Assembly: GCF_024868665.1 (NCBI RefSeq)
Contig: NC_079891.1
Location: 25,086,103 to 25,150,102 of the forward strand
Source of the DNA: Triplophysa rosa
Taxonomy: Eukaryota > Chordata > Actinopteri > Cypriniformes > Nemacheilidae
Length of the DNA stretch: 64,000 nt
Reading direction: 5' to 3'
Of this stretch, positions 1-10,100 are shown piece after piece. How positions within the stretch are numbered: position 1 is the stretch's first letter; every line of letters starts with the position of its first letter. A program made the translations under genes and the position numbers. The notes under the pieces are model-generated. The model ran no database searches. It was not told where the DNA came from and saw nothing but the letters and a program-made list of their open reading frames with translations.

Positions 1-16
1 TTATTTTTGTCTTTAG

Positions 17-185
17 GCTCTTCGTGCTACACATCAAAGCTGTTGATGTTGAGCATCGACCAACGGATTACAACTGCACACATTTCTACATTCATCTCAG
101 CAATCTGCATAATGTTTGGCAGTTACTACTGCTTTAACATTCATTATCCTTTGGAGCTGGGTTCTACTCTGGAGTTCCTGCAAAG
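17..185 (+). CDS. Internal exon of a gene entering from the left edge, unnamed fish protein
   Basis: A tag acceptor at 14-16 precedes an open stretch that ends at an AG|gtagcc donor at 185/186. The exon starts and ends in the middle of codons and joins in frame to the exon at 847. The translation includes HISTFISAICIMFGSYYCF and ELGSTLEFLQR, a hydrophobic helix followed by a conserved-looking tail. I recall similar C-terminal ends in uncharacterised multi-copy teleost proteins, but I cannot name the family or its function. The upstream exons lie outside the window, so the domain content is unknown. It could belong to a transposon-derived gene family. Confidence rests on the matched splice phases rather than on homology. 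Confidence 0.55.
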
Positions 186-846
186 GTAGCCACCAAACTA
201 TGTCTTAGTATGAAATTGTTTAAAAGTTCACCCAAAAAATTAAACATTACCATTATTTGCTTACCACCTTGTTACTCTAAACGCTTTCCACAAACCCTGC
301 ATTTATAATTCATTATAAGCATAGTTTTAAAACAATACAATACAGGCATATTGCCTTACTAAAAAACTTATAAATAGTCAGTGAAGAATAATTATAACAA
401 CAGTTAAAATAGATTATGATACCTACTTGTTGTTATACCTTTGAGCAGTATGGTAATTATAATTTAAAATGCATGATAAACTCCATAGTTGTGTATTAAA
501 AGCATCACAATTTGACATTGTCTATCTTACTACATTCTTTTGTTGCTCAAAGTACAAGAAACTTATATTAAAATATAACTATGTTCATCTTGTGTTATCA
601 TATTATACTCTTAAAAGTTAAAACACAAATAGCTATTAAAATGTATTTTAACTGTTGTTGCAATTACTTATCAAATTATACAACATAGGTTTTTAATAAG
701 GCATTATGGCTGCAATGGAATGCATTAACTATGTCCTTACAATGCATTATAAGAGTCATAGGCTGTGTTACTTGTTAAAAGTCAGATTTTTGCAATGCTG
801 TTTTGTTTGTGAGCAACAATGGCATTCATTTATTTCTCTTTTTAAG

Positions 847-979
847 GTGCTTCTTTGGCATAAACCCAGAGAAGGGCACCAAAGTTGAATGGAGGAAAAA
901 CAAAGAACAGCTTCCAGTGAATCCCAGAGTTCTTACACTCATAGCAGACCTTGCGGACTATGAATGGAGAGCAGATTAA
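847..979 (+). CDS. Last coding exon of the unnamed gene at the left edge
   Basis: The acceptor is tttaag at 841-846. The first base completes the split Arg codon left by the exon ending at 185, and the frame runs CFFGINPEKGTKVEW through NPRVLTLIADLADYEWRAD to a TAA at 977-979. The tail is charged and has no membrane segment. The intron between the two exons (186-846) is AT-rich and unremarkable. Several poly(A) signals follow within 600 bases, so this is very likely the end of a real transcript. The product is not identified. Confidence 0.6.
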
Positions 980-1310
980 GGTTGGAAAAAACCTTTTTTG
1001 ACAGTTGGATGCCTAAAGATTACATTGATACTGACAATGTTTTACTACCTTAACCTGGTAGGACTTTGGCCTTTTTCATTTTTGATGTTTACAGTATTTC
1101 AGTTCACTTCAAGTTGTGCAGATTTGTTTTTTCAGTACAATGCTAATAGTCACTGGCTTGATGCTCAAACTTTGTGTTGAATATAATTTAAGTGTTGATT
1201 CATTTTATGAATCTATTTTAAGGCTTGAATACGTTTCTGTACTTTTAGTTTATATGGTACTTCACCTGTAGTAATTTAAGCAGCCAACAAACTATTGCAT
1301 GTGTGCCTAT

Positions 1311-1551
1311 AATAAAAACAGAAAGTTCTTTATGCTGTAAAAAAGTTAAAATTGGAATGCTTTTTCATATTTGTATACTTTATCCGTATGCATTCGATTT
1401 TTATGTTTTGCATTAACATTCTCCAACAAATAATAAAATGCTCTGCTGTTAATTATTCAAAATGTTTGGTTGGCAAGTCTTGAACTGTTTAAGAGGGAGA
1501 AATATGGTTGGTTAAAATGTGTCTTTACAACTTTTTTGATATTTAAATAAA
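1311..1551 (+). terminator. Cluster of poly(A) signals of the left-edge gene
   Basis: AATAAA occurs at 1311-1316, 1432-1437 and 1546-1551 in an AT-rich 3' untranslated region, with T- and GT-rich stretches downstream of the last. Which one is used cannot be told from sequence alone. Confidence 0.5.
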
Positions 1552-1710
1552 ATTGTAGCCTTGCAAAAAGTGTCCTAATTGTTTGTTGTTATTCTGGAAT
1601 TTAAGGTTTGAGAGACTTTTATACCAGTCCGGATGCAAATATGATACATTTTACAGTTCACTTTAAGTGTGTTGTAATTTGTCGTAAACATTTCTATTGA
1701 TTTTTTTAAA

Positions 1711-1985
1711 GTGGATTTCTGGCAACCACAGCTGCCAGTTCTTTACCGTATATTATATTAATTTCACAGTCCACTTTTTTGTGTTCCGTAAACCAAATAA
1801 CATTTCTACCGTATTTTTTACAGTAGATTTCTGTCACATAGCTACCAGTTTTACCGTTAATTTCACAGTCCACTTTTTGTGTTCCGTAAACCAAATAACA
1901 TTTTCTCTGTATTTTTTATGGTGGATTTCTGGCTACCACAGCTGCCAGTTTTTCACCGTAAATTTTACGGAATTTTTTTTACAGT
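1711..1985. repeat. Three-unit tandem repeat, part of a DNA-transposon-like repeat
   Basis: Units begin at 1711, 1823 and 1921, each with a variant of GTGGATTTCTGGCAACCACA followed by CTGCCAGTT, a CCGTAAATT-like block and TTTCACAGTCCACTTT. Units one and two are about 112 and 98 bases; the third is cut short at a TTTTTTTTACAGTGTA end. The right end looks like the terminus of a fish non-autonomous DNA transposon. No coding capacity. Confidence 0.6.
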
Positions 1986-2656
1986 GTAGGGATCCGGGGG
2001 TACATAAGTCTGCATTAGCGAGTGAAGATAAGGGGGTGCCGAATCAGTGGTGGTCTTGTAGGCCAAGAGCAGAGCTTTGAATTTGATGCGAGCGACTATA
2101 GGGAGCCAATGTAACTTAATGAAGAGAGGAGTGACGTGTGCTCTCTTCGGTTCATTGAAGACCACTCTTGCCGCCGCATTCTGGATCATCTGTAGAGGTT
2201 TGGTTGTGCAAGATGGAAGTCCAGCCAGTAGCGCATTGCAATAGTCCAGTCTGGACAGGACAAGAGCCTGGACTAGGACTTGTGCAGCATGCTCGGACAG
2301 GAAAGGTCTAATTTTCCTAATGTTGTAGAGGATGAATCTACAGGCCTGGGTGGTGCTGGCAACCTGATCCGTGAAGTTTAGCTGCACAGCAAAATCGCCA
2401 GTGTTAAAAAAGGTCAAATTAACACTCACAGTGTTTATATAATCCACACTTTGAGAGTATGGATTATATATACACTGTGCGTGTTAATTTGACTTTTGAC
2501 CTTTTTTAACACTGGCGATTTTACTGTGTTATCATCTATCACCACTCCCAGGTTTCTGGCCGTTCTGGAAGGTGTGATCGTTGATGAGCCCAGTTGAATG
2601 GAGAGGTTGTGATGATCTTTAACACAATTAGTTTGCCTTAAACTAACAATTATCAA
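1986..2656 (-). pseudogene. Degenerate LINE reverse-transcriptase C-terminal region
   Basis: On the minus strand the translation shows a non-LTR retrotransposon tail: SRLDYCNALLAGLP, MIQNAAARVVFN and HWLPIVARIKFKALLLAYKT, preceded at 2531-2630 by SIQLGSSTITPSRTARNLGVVIDD. This is the region after the catalytic core in L2/CR1-type LINEs of fish. The catalytic YxDD portion is missing. The reading frame is interrupted at 2385-2530 by a palindromic insertion and ends in frame damage, so this is a dead 3' fragment. Confidence 0.75.
2385..2530. mobile_element. Palindromic MITE inserted in the LINE fragment
   Basis: The left half reads CACAGCAAAATCGCCAGTGT then AAAAAAGGTCAAATTAACAC; the right half (2471-2527) is its near-exact inverse, with a short loop around 2435-2470. 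The element separates LINE codons that belong together, so it is younger than the LINE. I could not define a clear target duplication. Confidence 0.7.
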
Positions 2657-2777
2657 TCATTCGTAATTTCCTCAAATTTTTTTATGATTCTGTAATGGTT
2701 AATCCATCAGTATGTGTAAACTCTTTAGTCACAGTTTAGTATTTCTAATTCTAAATAAAATATAAATATCATGGTAA

Positions 2778-2962
2778 CACTCTTAAAATGGATGTGTTAA
2801 TTTTAACACATTGTTTTGTGTTATTTATTTAACACTTGTGTTACTTTTAACACAACTTGTGTTGATCTTTAACACAAGTTGTGTTGAAAGTAACACAAAA
2901 CGTGTTTTCCCAAGAAATAACACAGATTATGTGTTATTTTTAACACAATGGTTTTTAGAGTA
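2778..2962. mobile_element. Palindromic MITE rich in TGTGTTA / TAACACA
   Basis: The ends are inverted (ACTCTTAAAATGGATGTGTT on the left; inverse of ACACAATGGTTTTTAGAGT on the right). The interior alternates AACACA and TGTGTT blocks, so the whole sequence can fold back on itself. Non-coding. Confidence 0.6.
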
Positions 2963-5410
2963 TCCATGATTTTATTTAAATTTACTGTTTTAAAAGAAAG
3001 GCAGAAAATAGTAAAGCGCTTCAGTGTTTTTTATTCAGATGCCCAATTACAGTCAGAAACAACAGAGAAAAAGTACATCAAAAATGCAAGCAGTTATCAA
3101 GGCCAACGGAAGCCATACAAAATATTACGTTTTTTGGTTGTCTAAATAAAGATATTTATTTAAAAAATGTTTTAGTTTTAAAAACTTTTTTGACAGATTC
3201 CTAAAATATTAGAATTTTCCCTTCATTATGACAGGTGGTCTAATAAAATTGTTAAGCACTGTATATGAAAATACATGAACCAAAGTTTAATGGCGTCTTT
3301 TAACTACCATATTTGAATAGATAGAAATGAATGACCTGTCAAGCTTTTTATAATGGAACATTATTATTTACGGTGTCAATTCAGGAGTTTATTAGATGAA
3401 TAAAATGTTCCTTGATCAATCAAAATAAAGGATGTATGTAAACAACATTTTAAAACAGACCGCTTAAAGTGACTGTCTATTGAAATCACATCATTCCAAC
3501 TGTTACTATTGGTTCTACATTCTCAAGATAAACGTTTTCTCACGAAGCAGAAAAGACTTTGCAAGGAGACTGTTGATAGATCAGGTCCAACTATATAAGA
3601 CAGAAAACACGCAACACAACAGCAAAGAGAATGTGTACATGTAAAGTCACAGCATCATAAAGCAAATCATTCAATTCTAAAGGTCAGAAATAAGGTTCAA
3701 AATTGCTATTGAAAATGAATTAAAAATACGATACGACCCCCTTTATTGTTACTAATGAAAGTGTCTGCCCAGGATTCTGATACAAGATCCAAAATGATCT
3801 GGGTGTTCTGTACGATTTCAAGCCAGCGGAACCAGCGGTCCACTGTTGCGAGGCCTCCTGTGCTGGCTGCAAATCAAAGCACATCTTACTTTGTGAATAA
3901 ATGATGAACTCTACCAGCTGTCCTAATGTAGAGGAACGTCTAAACAAACGCTCACACTCGCTATACGTGTTTACATACAGACGTGAAGAGTACCAGAATT
4001 TAAAGTGAAATTAAGCAGCCATGCCGAATGGCGGGGGGGAAATGAAGTATGCTGGCGGGTGGATGTGTTTCAGTGCTTTCATACACAGCTGTTGTCCTGC
4101 CCTCCGTGTTCTTGTCTGTTGAGTAATTACTTTGATTATAGAGAGATGGAGATGATGAGATCCAATTCTCCTGTGCTCAGAGGCGCATAGACAAATACGG
4201 CCCATAGAGACACAGCAAACCCAGACTGGCAGAAAAAACACACCTTGATAACTCACGTCTTACTTTTTAAATATGCAGCGGCGCAAAATAACCTTAATGA
4301 GTGTTTTTGGCTTGTTTTCAAGTGAATCAATTTAAACATCCTTAAATTTACTTGAGCAACAAGTCTGAATTCAAATTGACTGACTAAATCAAACTAAATT
4401 GATTGAAATATTGGGTAAATTGAAACAAAAACACGGTTCGTGCTCAGACGAGACAAACCAATTTGCAAAACAAAATAAACATTTATATTCACTGAATACA
4501 AGTCTTAGTATATTATGTAGTTTCATGTGTCTTTTTACAATGATGTTATCCTCTTTTTGCATTTCACATTCTTTGCAAAACAGGAGTTGCTAATAGGTTT
4601 TGAGTGTATAGATCAGATGTTGAGACATGCCAGTGATGCGTGAGAGCGAGAAACGGTTGCGATTGTGAAAAAAGCATTGTCGGATGTGTCGAAAAGATTT
4701 CTGAGTCTCTTTAAAGATCAGGAACAGGGTGTGGTTCATGAAAGAGCTAAGAACAGACCCACAAATACACTGGAGAGACGCTCAGTCAGAACGGCATTCT
4801 CAGTCTTGGAAAACGGACACCGCTGTCACTCACCGATTCTGGCCGAAACAAACAGCAGGTGTCCGACCTCTCCCCCCTAATCCCACATATTTCCTGTAAC
4901 TTTTATAAACCCCTCACCCCAGTCACAGTCTTGTGTAACATATTGTATCGTGAGGATCATATTGCTATGACGGTATCCAGGTTAATATCTAAACAAACTC
5001 GGCGAGTGTGTTGAGAGGTCCCTAAGAGCTCATTTTACTCTGGCTTTTCGCCAAGGTGATGACGTGCGTGTGTGCGGGCATGTGTTTTATGAAGAAGAAG
5101 AATTTCTTCAATACAATAAAAATAATAAAAATTGACTTTTAAACCTGTAAACCTTTACTTTACATTCGACTGTGATCAACTTTGTTTCTAATCCTATAGT
5201 TCAAAGTTTTAATTCACTTTTAAGTTACTTGTAAGTTATTTGAAAGAACTATAAACTTACTAATGCCATTATAAAAATATTTTTTTACCATAGTCCCAGC
5301 AAATTTTTACGAAACCTACACATTCCAAAAATCTATGATGTATTCCGTTGGCATTATTCTGTAAAGTTTATGTGTAGCAACGAGGAATGAAAAAGTCTGA
5401 TCACACACAC
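2963..5410. other. Intergenic stretch with no recognised gene
   Basis: AT-rich single-copy-looking sequence. Short open frames at 3720-3947 and 4005-4256 on either strand have no recognisable motif, splice context or family resemblance. A short run near 4300-4560 resembles degraded repeat, but I could not define its ends. Confidence 0.4.
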
Positions 5411-5417
5411 AGAACTT

Positions 5418-5840
5418 TTTCAACCTGATCTCACACGAATTTGTATCTATTTTACGAGGTCGCTTATTTGTATGAATTCGTATGTGTGAATCGTACAAAT
5501 ACGTACGATTACTAGAAAAAAGCAATACTGAAGCCCCACCCCTAACTCCACCCCTAACCCTAACTTCACTGGCGCGAAATGAGATCTTACGAATTCATAC
5601 AAATTAGCCAAAATAAGTAAAATAGTTACGTTTTTACCTTGAGATTAAATTGGATTTTTCTTATTTTATGAGGTGTCTAATTCGTACGAATTCATACAAA
5701 GTATTACTATAATTACTATAAAAACAACAACAATAGCTATAATAATAGTTAATAACTCCGCCCCTAAACTTATCTGTCACTTGTACAAATGACATCATAC
5801 AAATTAGTCACCTCATAAAATATTTATGAATTGCCATGAG
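5418..5840. mobile_element. Two adjacent copies of a CGAATTCGTA-type MITE
   Basis: The first copy (about 5418-5655) starts AACCTGATCTCACACGAATT and ends TTTTTACCTTGAGATTAAAT, with an inner CCACCCCTAACTCCACCCCT block. The second, more decayed copy runs to about 5840 and ends near GCCATGAGATTATTTTG. Both carry GAATTCGTA / TACGAATTC words in inverted arrangement. Non-coding. Confidence 0.5.
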
Positions 5841-6833
5841 ATTATTTTGAAGAAGCTCAATTCTGAAAATAATAATAAAAATGCAGCCAAGGGAAAAGAA
5901 AGAGGAAAAAAGACTGAATAAATATAAAAGCCTTAGCATAATCCCTGACCTCACATATTTGGTCACACATTGATCTGTCCTTCAGAGTTACATAAAATCA
6001 GGGCAGTGTGGCATTCAGCACTTTGACCAGCAAGCAGTTTCCAGTCACACCTTGAAAAGCTAATTTAATGTTGTCCTTTATATATTTGGGTGTCAAGATT
6101 GGCAGTTGACATTGTTCATGTTCATTTCACAGACTGGTTAGCTGCTCTAACTGGCCATGAAACCACCGAGGAACTTAAAAATATATATCTCCATCCCCTC
6201 ATGTTATACTTCAGTCAGCTTTGGAAGGCTGAACGTGTTTCCGAGAAACTTGCTGTGATGTGCACCATAATCTGTACATTTGAAGATGCAACAACCAAAA
6301 GCATGTATGGTTTGAGTTCGGCTGGCCATGTCTGTGGACTGTGGGGATCAAGAGTAGTCTTTCTACCCCATTTCTAAACCCACACAAGGTTATTTTGTTG
6401 CTTGCAAGATGAGAAATGTAACCTTTATAGCATCTCATTGATCCTCTGTGTCACATGTCCATTAAAGTAAACTTTTAAAACGTCTTCAGCGAATGCAGGA
6501 TCAATAAATCAGGCCCTCATATAGATACAAGTCAACACAATACAGTATGTTTAGGACATTTACATCACTTTGGTAAAAAGGCCTTTCTGCAAGAAAATCT
6601 ATGTAAATGTTCCCCCAGTCAGAATTATAAAATAGAGTGCTCCAAGAATGAAAAATGAAGAAAACGTGTAACACTTTATGCACTTAACCAGCTATAATAC
6701 ACGCGTGTGCACACGCACAACATACACTGCTCGCGGAAAAATCGACACAGGGACAGAATATGTGAGGCATCAATAAAAGATTACATCTCCAGATAAGACG
6801 GTGGCTTTTCTCCTCTAATGGCACTCTGTGTTC
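5841..6833. other. Downstream flank of tacr1, including its probable 3' UTR
   Basis: This lies downstream of the tacr1 stop on the minus strand. No exon, conserved motif or defined repeat was recognised. The open frames at 6090-6377 and 6211-6438 overlap on opposite strands and have no recognisable features. Confidence 0.4.
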
Positions 6834-7164
6834 CTATTCCGCTAGGTTATTACTGGAGTAAAAGCTGGAGGTCTCAGACACGGTTTTGGAGATGCTACGA
6901 GAGGATGAACCATTGGAGGTGAGATCTCTGGAAGGGCTGTGACCTGCCTGTCTCCCCGTGGCCCCTTTGATGCTCCCGAAGGTAACCTTCTGGCCGTCTT
7001 CACACTGCTGCATCACACAGGACACAGTGGTCTCCATTCGACTGGCCCGGTATAGACTCGTCTGGGTTTGAAGGTACCGGGTGGACTTGAGCTCCAGGCC
7101 CTCATAGGATCCCTCAGGGACGCACGGGAAACAGCGGAACGCTTGCCTGAACCCGGCGCGAAAC
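6834..7164 (-). CDS. tacr1: tacr1 exon 5: intracellular tail
   Basis: The acceptor is CTCAG at 7169-7165 (minus strand); the first base completes the Arg codon from exon 4. It encodes [20 protein letters not shown] and the Ser/Thr-rich tail to a TAG at 6836-6834, so this gene encodes the long-tail receptor form. The tail has many potential phosphorylation sites ([19 protein letters not shown]). A hAT-like element lies only 36 bases upstream of this acceptor. Confidence 0.93.
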
Positions 7165-10100
7165 CTGAGCGAGAAGAGAAAAATAGACATGACTGGGAAC
7201 TAGGGGTGTATACTTTGTGTTCATTCTGAACTATAGTACGATACTTAGTACTATGACATTTCGCGATGCAAAAATGTCACGATGCGCATCGAAGAGAGAT
7301 GGGGATATTTTACGATATGATGTTTAATTGTATTCGTTGAGCGGTCAAGACGCTACCTACTCTGCGCCAGCGCGTCACGTGTGCTTATCTCACATATGCG
7401 GTAGAGAGAGAAGCACAAGACACAATCTGTGTCTCCACGTGATTTACAAAGCGTCTTATTTTCCTTCACAATCGCCGGTAAAACACCGCAAACTTGAAGC
7501 GTGACTGCTGGCGAGTCACCCCGAAACTCATTACAAAGGCAGCACCAACGTTTTTATATGCCAATGTTAATTTATCCGCTAACGTGAGCTGCTGCGTAGC
7601 GTGATATATGCAACATAAAGCCAAAAGAAACCAGCGCTGTTCCGATCAGACAAGTGATGAAGTGAGTCGTACTGTATATTAAAAGATCGAATGACATGCT
7701 AAAAAACGAACCAAGTATGTGATTTGCATGATTGAAGAAATGTAATGCAGTTTATGTAATACGTCTTTTTGAAAGATTTTTCTCATTCATTACTGTCTCA
7801 AGCAAAGACAGTGCAGCTTCAAAGAGACACGAGCCAATAGCGCTTGAGCGTGAGCTCTGTCAGAGCGTTTCATTGGTTGAATGTACTGAATGAACACGCC
7901 CTTCACTGAACGAACGAGTCATTTGAGTCGAAATGAGACTGAATGAACTGCTACATGTCGTTCATGGTCTAATATTCTCTGTGTTACAAAAATGCATATC
8001 CAGTAGTTACTCAACTTTTCTGAAAAATAAAGGTAATGACCTGGTTTAATTTAATTCTAAGGTAAAGTAAATTATGTCGAAACAGTTAAATATGTGTATG
8101 GAACATTTAATTACACCAATTAAATGAGTTAATCCAGATAGATTTTAGTAGACTAAATATAATGTAGATTTCGTCGACTAAAACTAAAATGATGGGGATG
8201 ACTAAAACTAAATTGCATTTTAGTCAAAAGACTATGACTAAACCTAAATTAAAATTTGCTGTCAAAATTGACACTCAGTGCCAAACCTGCAGTACAGAAG
8301 GTTCAGTTAAGCCTTAAAATGTTAAAATTCTTTATTAAGTTGTATGTGCAACAAAAAAAGTTACTGAAATTGTTAATATTTTGAAAATAAATGTTATTTG
8401 AATTTCAGTTTCATTTTATAATTTTGTTCAAAATATCGAGATGTGTATCGTATCGTGAACCCAGCATCGAGATAAGTACCGAATCGTGAGCTGAGTGTAT
8501 CGTTACACCCCTACTGGGAACATTGACGTATGTCGGAACTGAGGCGACGCTGATGGGTCGGAAGGTGAAAATAATTTTAGAGTTTTGCTTGCCTTCAAAG
8601 GTTTTTGTGATGTGTGGCTTTAGTACCTCAGTGACACATTAGAGAACATTACATCACAGCGCTGGACCGTGCTTGGGATCATTTTGAACAATAATGATAT
8701 TATAGCAAATGTTGCAGCAACTCCGGAGAGAGCTAGATGTCCATGTGTGAGCGTCAATTACCATGTTTTCAGCTTGAAATTACCTGTCATTGAGGCAGCA
8801 GTAGATAATGGGGTTGTACATAGTGGAGCTCATTGCCAGCCACATGATGGTCAGATAGACCTGCTGAGTGAAGGTATGTTCAGACAGGTCCGGGCGGAAC
8901 TGATAAATCAGAAAAAACACGTGGTAGGGGAGCCAGCAAACCGCGAAGGTGCACACCACAACAATCATCATCTTCACCACCTGAGGGTTGAACAAAGGAA
9001 ATAGATTTTCAAATTCTGATGTCTGTAAATACACATATTTCTGTCTGATTTCCTAGAGTTTGCATGCTTCCCACATTCTACAAAACTGGCAGAAAGCTGA
9101 CAGACATAATATCTCCCAACAATTTGCTCGACAGCTTTCAGGTGGTCCACCGGCCCCAAGCCACTCACAGCATCCAGCACGCCAAATATGACTACATTCA
9201 AACCACAATGAACTGTAATAAATAGAGACAGGCGCATAGAGTCAACTTTCCCAAACACCAGACTTAAAAAAGTGTTAACATAGTTAACATAAATAATATG
9301 TCTTCAAGCTGCTGTGTATATATTTTAAATGTTAAAATGCTTTCTCCTATCCTAGCTTAAAGGGAAAGTTCACCCAAAAATGAAAACTCTGTCATGAATT
9401 ACTCACTCTCGAGTTGTTCCAAACTTGTATAAATTTCTTTGTTTGGTTGAACACAGAGAAAGATTTTTGGACAAATCCTTGTCACCAAACAGTGCTTGGA
9501 CACCATTGACAACCATAATAGGAAAAATGACAATGGTAGTGTCATGGTTCTGCCTCACCTAGTCTTGGATTTCCTGGTCCTGAGGCAGAGTCATGACAAA
9601 GTCTTTGGTTATGTGTGGAGAGAAACATATTATTGTCCTTTTGACAATAATATGCGTTCTCTCCAGTGTCTTGTCATTGGCCCCGCCCCTCTCGTTTCAT
9701 GTATTGCTTCCCTCTCGTGTCTAATGTTCCTCACCTGCCCTGTGTATCCCTCGTTTGTCTTGCCTATAAATGCCCTCATGTTTCTTTGTCATGTGCTTGT
9801 GGATTGTACCGTGTATGTATGTGTACCTTGTTCATGTTCATATGTTGTTGCCCGTAAGCCTGTTTCTTACCCTGTCCCTGAACTGTGAGTTTTGTGGTTT
9901 TTGCTTTAGTTACACTGCTGTGTGTTTAGACGTTTGGTCGTGTCCTTTAGTTTAGTTTTTACTGTTCTTGCTTTCGTTTTGCCCCCTCGTGGGAAGTCTT
10001 TTGTTGTGTATTAATCTCTTAGTTCTGTTTTCCCTATCGAGGGTGTTTTATTTTGTGTTTTTTGTTATTAAAGTCTTGTTCATTAACCCCTTCACTGCCT

